From IMG/VR virus record IMGVR_UViG_3300025508_000006, positions 52,031-116,030 of that record: a stretch of DNA of 64,000 bases; one strand, 5' to 3'. The notes beneath the pieces are model-generated. The model ran no database searches. It was not told the DNA's origin and was given only the letters and a program-made list of their open reading frames with translations. The DNA is from a virus. Position numbers and translations under genes: made by a program. Numbering within the stretch: the first letter of the stretch is position 1; each line of letters begins with the position of its first letter. Shown here in pieces: positions 51,601-59,012 of this stretch.

Positions 51601-53303
51601 TTATTTTTAAAAAACTAAGATATAAGAATTTCTTATCAACGGGTGATAACTTCACAGAGATCCAACTGAATCGTTCTAGGTCTACTCTTGTAGTAGGTCA
51701 GAACGGTGCAGGTAAGTCTACAATGCTGGATGCTCTGTCGTTCGCTCTGTTCGGTAAGGCACATCGGAGTATCACGAAGAATCAGTTAATAAATTCTATC
51801 AACGGTAAAGCAACTGTAGTTGAAGTTGAATTCTCTGTTGGTGTGAGTGAGTATAAGATTCATCGTGGTATTAAACCCAACACTTTTGAGATATGGAAAG
51901 ATAATGTTCTGGTCAATCAGGACAGTCATAATAAAGAATATCAGTCAGTACTTGAGAAGAATATTCTGAAGTTGAATCACAAATCGTTTCACCAGATAGT
52001 TGTTCTTGGATCATCTTCATTTGTTCCATTCATGCAACTGCCTGCTCAACACAGACGAGATGTGATCGAAGACCTACTTGACATTAATGTATTCTCTAAG
52101 ATGAATGGTATTCTTAAAGAGCGTATGTCAGTGCTACGTGAGAAGGGTCGGACTAATCAAGTTCAGTTAGAGTTGATTCGTGATAAAATTAAGAACCAAG
52201 AACGATATGTGAACACACTTCGTCAACTTAGTTCCGAACAGAAAGCGAAGAAGCAGGTAGAGATTACTGAGTTAGGCGAGAAGATTGATGAACGTATAGC
52301 AACTAATACTGCTGATCTTGAGCATGAACTGACACAAGTAAAGTCACAACTTGCTAAGATAAACAAGCAGAGAGTAGAGTTCGAGAAGTACGACCATCAG
52401 TTTCAGGTTAAACAGAAAGAACTTGCAAAGGAAATTAAATTCTATGAAAGTAATGACATCTGTCCAACCTGTGACCAGGACATCGAAGAATCCCTTAAAT
52501 CAGCAAAAACAGCACACGCACGAACTAAGGGAGAAGAACTCGAAGAAGGTAGAACCCAAGCGTCCACTAAAATCAACGAACTCGACGATAGACGTGGAAG
52601 TGTAGAGACTCATAGCAAGCAACTGGTCTCTGCCATTAATGATGTACATATCAGCAATGCTCAAGTGAACGAGTGGCAGAAACGTATGTCAGTTCTTCAG
52701 AATGACCTTATTAAGATTGATGAAGAGACAGCAAGTATTGATGAAGCACTAGAGGCGAAAGCAGAACTCGAAGCGAGTAAGCAAGTTCTACATGATGAAC
52801 ATATCGTGATTGCTGACGAAGGATCATATGGTGTTGTTATAGCAGAACTGTTGAAAGATACTGGTATCAAAACCAAGATCATTAAGCAGTACTTGCCTGT
52901 CATTAATAAACTGACGAATCAGTATCTTCAGATTCTGGACTTCTATGTCTCGTTTGACCTAGATGACACTTTCAAAGAAACTATTCGTTCGCGTCACCGT
53001 GATTCGTTCTCGTATGATTCGTTCTCAGAGGGCGAGAAGCAACGTATCGATCTGGCGTTACTATTTACTTGGCGTATGATCGCTAAGATGAAGAACAGTG
53101 TTGCCACTAATCTGCTGATACTAGATGAGACTTTTGATTCATCTCTTGATGCTGATGGTGTGGATAACCTGACTAAGATAATTGATAGTATGGATGGTGA
53201 TTCTAGCATCTTTGTTATCAGTCATAAAGGAGCAATCCTGGAGCAATACTTTGATTCGAAGATCGAATTCATTAAAGAGAAAAACTTTAGTAAAGTCGCT
53301 TGA
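51597..53303 (+). CDS. gp46: gp46 Rad50/SbcC-type ATPase subunit
   Basis: SMC-like partner of gp47; 568 residues (T4: 560). Walker A GQNGAGKS (34-41), Q-loop region VLGSSSFVPFMQLP, coiled coils on either side of a zinc hook C289-P-T-C292, signature FSEGEKQRIDLALLF near 476, and Walker B LLILDETFDS near 506. The arms are short, as in other phage members. Confidence 0.93.
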   Translation: MIIFKKLRYKNFLSTGDNFTEIQLNRSRSTLVVGQNGAGKSTMLDALSFALFGKAHRSITKNQLINSINGKATVVEVEFSVGVSEYKIHRGIKPNTFEIWKDNVLVNQDSHNKEYQSVLEKNILKLNHKSFHQIVVLGSSSFVPFMQLPAQHRRDVIEDLLDINVFSKMNGILKERMSVLREKGRTNQVQLELIRDKIKNQERYVNTLRQLSSEQKAKKQVEITELGEKIDERIATNTADLEHELTQVKSQLAKINKQRVEFEKYDHQFQVKQKELAKEIKFYESNDICPTCDQDIEESLKSAKTAHARTKGEELEEGRTQASTKINELDDRRGSVETHSKQLVSAINDVHISNAQVNEWQKRMSVLQNDLIKIDEETASIDEALEAKAELEASKQVLHDEHIVIADEGSYGVVIAELLKDTGIKTKIIKQYLPVINKLTNQYLQILDFYVSFDLDDTFKETIRSRHRDSFSYDSFSEGEKQRIDLALLFTWRMIAKMKNSVATNLLILDETFDSSLDADGVDNLTKIIDSMDGDSSIFVISHKGAILEQYFDSKIEFIKEKNFSKVA

Positions 53304-53328
53304 CTTCCCTAGAAACCTGTGTTATAAT
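53300..53328 (+). promoter_or_regulatory. Sigma70-type promoter for gp45
   Basis: TTGACT, 17 bases, TATAAT with TGT just before the -10 (extended -10), 31 bases before the sliding clamp ATG. Confidence 0.85.
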
Positions 53329-53359
53329 ACACCCATAAACAAACAAACTGAGATATATT

Positions 53360-54034
53360 ATGGAATTAACTGAAAAGACAATGCAAGTTCTCAAGAACTA
53401 TGCTACTATCAACCCAAACATTGTGATCACTGAAGGCAATGTAATCAAGACTGTATCAGAAGCAAAGAACGTTCTAAGTTCTGTTGAACTAGATGTATCG
53501 TTTCCTCAGACATTTGGTATCTATGAACTAAGCGAGTTCCTAAGTGTACTATCTCTGGTAGATTCACCACGACTCAAGTTCGAAGACACTTATGTTCTTG
53601 TAACAGATAGTGCTGGACGCTCACGTATCAAGTACTTCTATTCTGATATTGATATGCTGACTACTCCTTCGAAAGATATCATTATGCCTGAGACTGAAGT
53701 TAAGTTTACACTAGATAGTGCCACTCTATCCAGTATCAAACGTGCGGCATCTGTTCTTGGTCATACTGAAATGTCAGTGTCCGCATCTGATGGTGTTGTA
53801 TCATTGTCTGTGATCGATAACAATGATCGTACATCAAACGTATATTCTATTGATGTTGATGGAGTATTTGCTGAAGAGAAGTTTAACTTTATCTTTAACA
53901 TCTCTAATCTCAAGATGATTGATGGTGATTATGAAGTTGGTATTTCTAAGAAATTAATCTCACATTTTGTGAACAAAGAGAATGGCATCGAATACTGGTG
54001 CGCCCTCGAAAAATCTAGTACTTACGGAGAATAG
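53360..54034 (+). CDS. gp45: gp45 sliding clamp
   Basis: Trimeric processivity clamp for gp43 and co-activator of gp55-dependent late transcription; 224 residues (T4: 228). Motifs: KNYATINPNIVITEGNVIKT, FGIYELSEFLSVLSL, TDSAGRSRIKYFYSD, and the closing KENGIEYWCALEKS. Heads the replisome gene cluster and has its own promoter. Confidence 0.92.
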   Translation: MELTEKTMQVLKNYATINPNIVITEGNVIKTVSEAKNVLSSVELDVSFPQTFGIYELSEFLSVLSLVDSPRLKFEDTYVLVTDSAGRSRIKYFYSDIDMLTTPSKDIIMPETEVKFTLDSATLSSIKRAASVLGHTEMSVSASDGVVSLSVIDNNDRTSNVYSIDVDGVFAEEKFNFIFNISNLKMIDGDYEVGISKKLISHFVNKENGIEYWCALEKSSTYGE

Positions 54035-54036
54035 TA

Positions 54037-54225
54037 ATGAGTAATAATGCAGAAATGACAGACCTGGCAAATCGTATTACACGATCAACTGTAGCAGTAA
54101 TCGACACAGTTGCTGCCCGAGGTGGATTTAAAGGTGAAGAACTAGCAACTATTGGACAGTTGCGTGATCAGTGTATTGCATTGATTCAGATTGTCGAAGA
54201 TGCTCAGGCGCAAGCGGTAGAATAA
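54037..54225 (+). CDS. Small hypothetical helical protein after gp45
   Basis: A 62-residue protein starting 2 bases after gp45 with a good ribosome site. Predicted all-helical (TDLANRITRSTVAVIDTVAA, IGQLRDQCIALIQIVEDAQ) with a Gly-rich turn (RGGFKGEEL) between two helices. No family recognised. Its tight linkage to the clamp suggests a replisome accessory or small regulator, but that is conjecture. Confidence 0.55.
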   Translation: MSNNAEMTDLANRITRSTVAVIDTVAARGGFKGEELATIGQLRDQCIALIQIVEDAQAQAVE

Positions 54226-54229
54226 TTTT

Positions 54230-55069
54230 GTGCTAAGTCTAATCTACAAGATTTATGGTCAACCCTATTTTGTCAGAGATCGAAGACATGCGGGTATCGC
54301 TAATATATTTGGAAGATCGAGACATGTTCTTGATAAATTAAATCTTGGCGATATTTACGGACCTGATAAAGTTTATTTGGACTGCGGTGCTAGTACTGGC
54401 ATTGAATCTGTTTCATATGTAAAACACTTCGGAGAAATACATTCTTTCGAACCCGGTGATGATTATTTTTGTCTTAGGGAAAATTTAAAGAACTATGATA
54501 ACTGTACCGCTCATAGACTTGCGTTAAGCGACGATAATGCTACTGCATCTCTTGTTGTTTACAGGGGAACTGGGAGAACAAATCATCTTGATTTTATTCC
54601 TCCTATTGATAATGATTCTCGCAAACGAATAGGTTCTTCTAAAGTAGTTACTAGAACCTTAGACTCATTTGACTTCTCTAATGTTTCTTATATGAAGATT
54701 GATGTTGAAGGATGTGAATATAATTTATTGCTGGGAGCAAAGGAGTTATTAAAAAATAACAATCCAGTATTAAAGATTGAAATATCAAATATGCACAATG
54801 AAGTAGTTGACTTACTGTATGGATTAGATTATAGTGTAATAGGTTTTGCGATGGATACGTATGTGTATTCATTATCTGATCCTCTTGTGTTCTTTAAGTC
54901 GCCAGATTATTCGAATAATGTATTCTGGAAATCTGGTGACTTTAGTCTATTAGAGTTTAAAGAAAACCATCCAAGAGAATTTGAAAGATACTCTGAGATT
55001 CCGCCGGCAGAAATACCACCTTATAACCCGAACTGGGGTGATTTTTACTTTATGAAATTAAATGATTGA
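54230..55069 (+). CDS. FkbM-family methyltransferase
   Basis: A 279-residue SAM-dependent methyltransferase. VYLDCGASTGIESVSYVKHF (motif I, about 45-64), EIHSFEPGDDYF with the acidic residue that binds SAM ribose, and YMKIDVEGCEYNLLLGAKEL (about 149-168) define the FkbM family, which typically O-methylates sugars or related hydroxyls. It starts with GTG. It sits between the clamp and clamp-loader genes, an unusual place for a modification enzyme, and may be a horizontally gained insertion. Target unknown. Confidence 0.75.
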   Translation: MLSLIYKIYGQPYFVRDRRHAGIANIFGRSRHVLDKLNLGDIYGPDKVYLDCGASTGIESVSYVKHFGEIHSFEPGDDYFCLRENLKNYDNCTAHRLALSDDNATASLVVYRGTGRTNHLDFIPPIDNDSRKRIGSSKVVTRTLDSFDFSNVSYMKIDVEGCEYNLLLGAKELLKNNNPVLKIEISNMHNEVVDLLYGLDYSVIGFAMDTYVYSLSDPLVFFKSPDYSNNVFWKSGDFSLLEFKENHPREFERYSEIPPAEIPPYNPNWGDFYFMKLND

Positions 55070-55094
55070 CTTTTTGTTTCGTATGGTGTATAAT
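55066..55094 (+). promoter_or_regulatory. Sigma70-type promoter for gp44
   Basis: TTGACT, 17 bases, TATAAT, overlapping the stop of the FkbM gene and 39 bases before the gp44 ATG. Confidence 0.85.
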
Positions 55095-55133
55095 ATACAC
55101 TATTGAAGCATTTTACTATACTATGAGGCATAT

Positions 55134-56069
55134 ATGAGCAAAGACTTTTTATGGGTAGAGAAATATCGCCCACAAACAATTAAAGACACCATCCTTCCTA
55201 AAAAACTAAAAGACGTATTCCTTAAAATCGTAGAAGGCGGCGAGATGCCCAATATGCTTTTTACTGGTACTGCTGGTCTTGGTAAAACAACTGTAGCAAA
55301 AGCACTATGTAAAGAACTAGACTATGATTGTATTGTGGTCAACTGTTCTGAAGATGGTAACATCGATACACTTCGTGGTAAGATTAGACGCTTTGCATCT
55401 TCGGTATCTCTTGGCGGTGACGTTAAAGTTGTTATCCTAGACGAGGCAGATTATCTTAATGCTCAATCAACTCAACCCGCACTACGTGGTTTCATCGAAG
55501 AGTTTGCTGACAACTGTAGATTCATCTTAACTTGTAACTTCAAGAACCGTATCATCGAACCTATCCATTCTCGCTGTGGTGTATATGAATTCAATACATC
55601 TAAGAAAGACATGGGTCAATTGTGTGGTCAGTTCATGGAACGACTCAAGACAATTCTTGATACCGAAGGTGTTACGTACAGTGATAAACTGATTGCTAAC
55701 ATGATTATGAAACATGCTCCTGATTGGAGAAGAGTGATTAATGAATGTCAACGTTATTCAATGGGTGGTCAACTAGACTCTATTGCTATCGATAGTACTG
55801 ATAGTGAAGTTGATCAACTGTTCGCCGCGCTGAAAGCAAAAGACTTTAAGAAGATGCGCTCATGGGTTGTTAATAATGTTGATGTAGATACCTCGACCAT
55901 CTTCCGTTCACTATATGACAAGATGTATGATAGAGTTGATCCGTCATCTATTCCGCAGTTAGTATTAATTCTTGCTGACTATCAATACAAGGCGGCATTT
56001 GTTGCTGACCATGAGTTAAACATTGTTGCTTGTATGACTGAAGTAATGGCAAATGTGGAGATGATCTAA
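55134..56069 (+). CDS. gp44: gp44 clamp loader ATPase subunit
   Basis: AAA+ subunit that opens gp45; 311 residues (T4: 319). VEKYRPQTIKDTILP at the start, Walker A GTAGLGKT (45-52), Walker B ILDEAD (101-106), arginine finger motif SRC (146-148). Stop overlaps the next start (TAATG). Confidence 0.93.
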   Translation: MSKDFLWVEKYRPQTIKDTILPKKLKDVFLKIVEGGEMPNMLFTGTAGLGKTTVAKALCKELDYDCIVVNCSEDGNIDTLRGKIRRFASSVSLGGDVKVVILDEADYLNAQSTQPALRGFIEEFADNCRFILTCNFKNRIIEPIHSRCGVYEFNTSKKDMGQLCGQFMERLKTILDTEGVTYSDKLIANMIMKHAPDWRRVINECQRYSMGGQLDSIAIDSTDSEVDQLFAALKAKDFKKMRSWVVNNVDVDTSTIFRSLYDKMYDRVDPSSIPQLVLILADYQYKAAFVADHELNIVACMTEVMANVEMI

Positions 56070-56674
56070 TGATTAACATATATGATTATGAAACATTAGG
56101 CACTGACTTGAATACTGCTCCTGTAGTGAACGTGGCGGCCATGACAGTTGACGAAGATATGTTTCTTTCTGATACACCATACTCTTATATGGACTTAGTT
56201 GGTCTTGCTAAGATAATGAAGTTTGATGTTAAAGAGCAGGTCGAGAAGTATGGACGTATTATAGATAAGAATACACTCGCATGGTGGCAGAAGCAAGGAG
56301 AAGCGGCAATGTCGCAACTCAAACCTCTGTCAACTGACGCATCAATCACAGAACTGCCTGCGTTTCTTCGAGCAACAATGACACCGGGTCAATTAGTGTA
56401 CACTCGTGGCAATTCGTTTGATCCTGTTCTCACTACATCTATATGTAATTTGTTGGGTGCATCAGAACCCTACAGATTCTACGATGTTCGTGACACACGT
56501 ACTATGATCGAAGGTATCGCAATTGGTCATGGTATTAATATCAATAACTCATTCGTACCCAAGGGCGTTAATGATGGTGACTTCATTGCTCACAATCCTG
56601 CACACGATATCGCTATGGACATTTTCAGAATACAGCAGTTGCTAAGAGGTGTATTCTACAATGAACCCTTTTGA
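56069..56674 (+). CDS. dexA: DexA-like 3'-5' exonuclease
   Basis: DnaQ-fold exonuclease, 201 residues (T4 DexA: 227). Acidic catalytic positions appear as D6-x-E8 in IYDYET, Asp118 in GNSFDPVL, and HD at 179-180 with Asp184 in AHNPAHDIAMD. The segment NTLAWWQKQGEAA matches T4 DexA TIEWWKNQSPEA. Placed between the two clamp-loader genes, which in T4 are adjacent. Might trim or proofread, or degrade DNA for recombination. Confidence 0.82.
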   Translation: MINIYDYETLGTDLNTAPVVNVAAMTVDEDMFLSDTPYSYMDLVGLAKIMKFDVKEQVEKYGRIIDKNTLAWWQKQGEAAMSQLKPLSTDASITELPAFLRATMTPGQLVYTRGNSFDPVLTTSICNLLGASEPYRFYDVRDTRTMIEGIAIGHGININNSFVPKGVNDGDFIAHNPAHDIAMDIFRIQQLLRGVFYNEPF

Positions 56675-57038
56675 TTATGTGATGGCGATTAATCTAAGTA
56701 AGAAAGACCTGATGGTAGATGACCTGACTGAGAAGGGTTATGCTCCATATATGGTAAATAGATCCCTTTCTTACTTCCCTGACACGGTTGCTGTTGCTAA
56801 TGCTATGAATCAGCACTACTCTATTGATAAAAAACTACAATTTCATTTTCTGCTAAATATAGTTAGAAAGAGGAAGCGGTTCTCTAAATGGGATAAAGCG
56901 ACCAAATCTGATGACGTGGATGCAGTTAAAGAGTATTATGGTTATAGCAACGAGAAAGCAAAGTCTGCTCTTAAACTCCTCACACCCGACCAAATAGTAA
57001 GTATTAAAAAAAGGATCTATAAAGGTGGAAGGAATTAA
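56661..57038 (+). CDS. gp62: gp62 clamp loader small subunit
   Basis: Non-ATPase partner of gp44, 125 residues here against 187 in T4; the short form is typical of marine relatives. NPFDYVMAINLSKKDLMVDD, MVNRSLSYFPDTV and RKRKRFSKWDK, KEYYGYSNEKAKSAL are its recognisable blocks. A GTG at 56649 is in frame, but homology begins at ATG 56661 and AGAGG lies 11 bases before it. Overlaps dexA by 14 bases and regA by 14 bases. Confidence 0.82.
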   Translation: MNPFDYVMAINLSKKDLMVDDLTEKGYAPYMVNRSLSYFPDTVAVANAMNQHYSIDKKLQFHFLLNIVRKRKRFSKWDKATKSDDVDAVKEYYGYSNEKAKSALKLLTPDQIVSIKKRIYKGGRN

Positions 57039-57429
57039 ATTATGGACATCGTCCGATATGTTAGAGGTTATTCTTCAAGAACCCGATGACTTCTTAAAAG
57101 TGCGCGAGACACTGACACGAATGGGTGTCGCATCTCGCAAAGAAAATAAACTGTTTCAGTCTTGTCATATACTACACAAACAAGGCAGGTACTTCATCGT
57201 TCACTTCAAAGAACTGTTTCTACTAGATGGAAAGAAGTCTAATTTAGAAGAGATGGATCTACTACGAAGAAATAGTATTGCTCAGTTGTTAGCAGATTGG
57301 GGTTTAGTAAGCATTGTCGATAAAGAGATGGTTGCTGAATGCGCACCGCTAAGACAGATCAAGATTATATCGCACAAAGAAAAGAGTGAATGGGAGTTAT
57401 GTCCCAAGTATAATATAGGTAACAAGTGA
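57025..57429 (+). CDS. regA: RegA translational repressor
   Basis: Binds ribosome sites of early phage mRNAs to shut off translation. From residue 12 it follows T4 RegA closely: MLEVILQEPDDFLKVRETLT, GVASRKENKLFQSCHILHKQ, YFIVHFKELFLLDG, SIAQLLADWGLVSIV, and SEWELCPKYNIGN at the end. The GTG start at 57025 has AAGGA nine bases upstream and adds 11 residues; the homologous Met12 (57058) has no visible ribosome site. The N-terminal extension therefore appears real but is unverified. Confidence 0.9.
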   Translation: MEGIKLWTSSDMLEVILQEPDDFLKVRETLTRMGVASRKENKLFQSCHILHKQGRYFIVHFKELFLLDGKKSNLEEMDLLRRNSIAQLLADWGLVSIVDKEMVAECAPLRQIKIISHKEKSEWELCPKYNIGNK

Positions 57430-57554
57430 CAGTAGAACAACATATTCACAGGATGGAAGAACTCTTCGGACAACTTCCTAATCCTGATCACAGTCCAAAA
57501 CAGTTTCAATACTATGTGGACTTGTACAAGTTTTATTTAAATCGAGTTAAGTAA
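57426..57554 (+). CDS. 42-residue protein coupled to regA
   Basis: A short gene starting with GTG at 57426 and overlapping the regA stop (GTGA), ending TAA 57552-57554. The product is MTVEQHIHRMEELFGQ, then LPNPDHSPKQFQYYV and a helical end with DLYKFYLNR. A similar tiny protein follows regA in other marine T4-like phages to my recollection (pattern LPNP...F.YYV.LYK). Function unknown. Confidence 0.6.
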   Translation: MTVEQHIHRMEELFGQLPNPDHSPKQFQYYVDLYKFYLNRVK

Positions 57555-57559
57555 CTCAA

Positions 57560-57567
57560 TATAAATA
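57560..57567 (+). promoter_or_regulatory. T4-type late promoter upstream of hsp20
   Basis: Exact TATAAATA after the small regA-linked ORF, ending 63 bases before the Hsp20 ATG. It is the one clear late element in the replication half. Confidence 0.72.
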
Positions 57568-57572
57568 GAAGC

Positions 57573-57596
57573 GTAGATGCGGATGGTCCGGTCTAC
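57573..57596 (+). other. Two-part hairpin in the hsp20 leader
   Basis: Outer stem GTAGA / TCTAC and inner stem CGGA / TCCG, followed by ATTTTAAT. If transcription begins at the late promoter, this structure lies at the very 5' end of the message. A weak terminator for the upstream genes is the alternative. Confidence 0.5.
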
Positions 57597-57630
57597 ATTT
57601 TAATCTTGCTTTTAATTAAGGAGAAGCACT

Positions 57631-58059
57631 ATGACGAACGCAACGAGTATCAAAGTACCCAGTCTATATCCACGAGCATCATTTGTGGGTTTTGACCACC
57701 TGTTTAACGAACTAGATTTTGTAACTAGAAATGCTAAGGACACTTACCCTCCACATAATGTTGTGAAAATCAACGAGTTCGATTATGTGATAGAGATAGC
57801 AGTCGCGGGTTTCGAGATGGATGATTTAGTTATCGAGCAGGACGAAAGAACTTTGAACATAGCAGGCAATCAACAAAAAGTGGATGCGCCTGTTGAGTAC
57901 CTTCACAAAGGTATTTCCACTAAGAAGTTTCAACGAACTTTTCGACTTTCTGAGTATGTAGAAGTAGTAGGAGCGACTCTGGACAAAGGAATCCTTGTAG
58001 TTAATCTAAAGGTCGAATTGCCCGCAGAGAAGCGTCCACGTAAAATTAAGATCAATTAA
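57631..58059 (+). CDS. hsp20: Hsp20 small heat-shock chaperone
   Basis: A 142-residue alpha-crystallin-domain protein: PHNVVKINEFDYVIEIAVAG, FEMDDLVIEQDERTLNIAG, then TKKFQRTFRLSEYVEV and the signature GATLDKGILVVNLKVELP. Hsp20 genes are a hallmark of marine T4-like phages. The chaperone may assist head or tail assembly; its late promoter supports this over an early role. Confidence 0.9.
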   Translation: MTNATSIKVPSLYPRASFVGFDHLFNELDFVTRNAKDTYPPHNVVKINEFDYVIEIAVAGFEMDDLVIEQDERTLNIAGNQQKVDAPVEYLHKGISTKKFQRTFRLSEYVEVVGATLDKGILVVNLKVELPAEKRPRKIKIN

Positions 58060-58097
58060 GCAAATTAATCGTATAATTTTCGTGGAGAAAATAAGAA

Positions 58098-58190
58098 ATG
58101 ACCATGTCTAAAGTAGACAAAGTTGGTTCTTGGTTGGTAGGAGCAATGTGTACTGTCGCAATGTTTGTATCTATCACAGCACTAATCTAA
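58098..58190 (+). CDS. 30-residue single-span membrane protein
   Basis: Short gene with GGAG ten bases before the ATG. The product has a charged start (MTMSKVDKVG) followed by a hydrophobic run WLVGAMCTVAMFVSITALI that could span the membrane once. A TATAAT lies at 58072-58077 without a clear -35. Such tiny membrane proteins are frequent in phages; the function is not known. Confidence 0.55.
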   Translation: MTMSKVDKVGSWLVGAMCTVAMFVSITALI

Positions 58191-58198
58191 CAAAACTC

Positions 58199-58217
58199 GG
58201 GAGGTGAAATGCCTCCC
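58199..58217 (+). other. Hairpin between the small membrane protein gene and the next gene
   Basis: Perfect six-pair stem GGGAGG / CCTCCC with loop TGAAATG. There is no good T-run after it, so it is either an inefficient terminator or an RNA processing or stability element. It ends 20 bases before the next ATG. Confidence 0.5.
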
Positions 58218-58237
58218 AACCTCTTTAGGATGAAGTA

Positions 58238-58954
58238 ATGATTGAAGCATATATGGGTGTTGATCTAAACAATCCACTCGCAGTTAAGTACAACGAATTA
58301 TCCCTCAAGTCTTTTGAAAGTGTATCTGATGTATTCAACATAAACGTAATACAGTGCATCACACCAGATACATTATTCCCACATCTTACGTTATCAAAAC
58401 ATAAAGATAGATCACCTCAAGAGATAGCGCACATACACTCAACCTTCAGACTCATGCGACGAATCGCTAATGGCGAACGTCTATGGATCATGGAACATGA
58501 CGCATATTTAATTCCGGAAGAGGTTGACATGTTCAGGCGTATTATGTTAAAATACACAGAGATGCCAACTTGTAATATTGGTATTGCTCTTGAGTGTTAT
58601 ACTGTCATACCAGAAGTCGCAGAGATGTTTTGTGATCATGTAATCAATGACGAGAAGCACAATTGTCGTGGACCTATGAGTATACTTCATACTGTCACTG
58701 ACTTATACTGTAGAGCAAACAACAACATTCGATACAACGTTTATTGGCCAAAGAAAGGTATGGATAACAAAACAGGTGTTTCAGTGAATGTTTCTCATGC
58801 TCACACCAAACCAAGTGTGGTACTTGATAGTCCTATTACTCAGTTAATAGATGAGAGTCAAGGTTGCACAGTAACAGATAGAACTAGATTCCAAGGAAAA
58901 GAACGATACTACAACTCAAAGACCCATCCAAACTTTCACTTCGTTACATTATAA
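58238..58954 (+). CDS. Putative glycosyltransferase-like protein
   Basis: A 238-residue soluble protein. RIANGERLWIMEHDAYLIPEE (split around residues 75-95) resembles the DxD-containing strand and helix of family 25-type sugar transferases, and the protein shows an alternating alpha/beta pattern. C-terminal GKERYYNSKTHPNFHF is unusual. No full family signature was identified, so the call is tentative. Downstream lies the DNA polymerase promoter. Confidence 0.42.
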   Translation: MIEAYMGVDLNNPLAVKYNELSLKSFESVSDVFNINVIQCITPDTLFPHLTLSKHKDRSPQEIAHIHSTFRLMRRIANGERLWIMEHDAYLIPEEVDMFRRIMLKYTEMPTCNIGIALECYTVIPEVAEMFCDHVINDEKHNCRGPMSILHTVTDLYCRANNNIRYNVYWPKKGMDNKTGVSVNVSHAHTKPSVVLDSPITQLIDESQGCTVTDRTRFQGKERYYNSKTHPNFHFVTL

Positions 58955-58959
58955 ATCGC

Positions 58960-58988
58960 TTGCATGTCCCGATTAAGTGTGTTATAAT
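58960..58988 (+). promoter_or_regulatory. Sigma70-type promoter for gp43
   Basis: TTGCAT, 17 bases, TATAAT with TGT before the -10, 24 bases before the polymerase ATG at 59013. Confidence 0.82.
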
Positions 58989-59012
58989 GGTATCTTATAT
59001 TATGGAGAACCT

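Noticed and set aside
58524-58553. TTGACA followed by TAAAAT as another early promoter
   Set aside because: Spacer is 18 rather than 17, the -10 is poor, and it is about 460 bases inside a gene.
58977-59012. ATG start extending gp43 upstream by 12 residues
   Set aside because: This ATG lies within the promoter spacer upstream of the -10, so it would not be transcribed; the ATG at 59013 follows GGAG.
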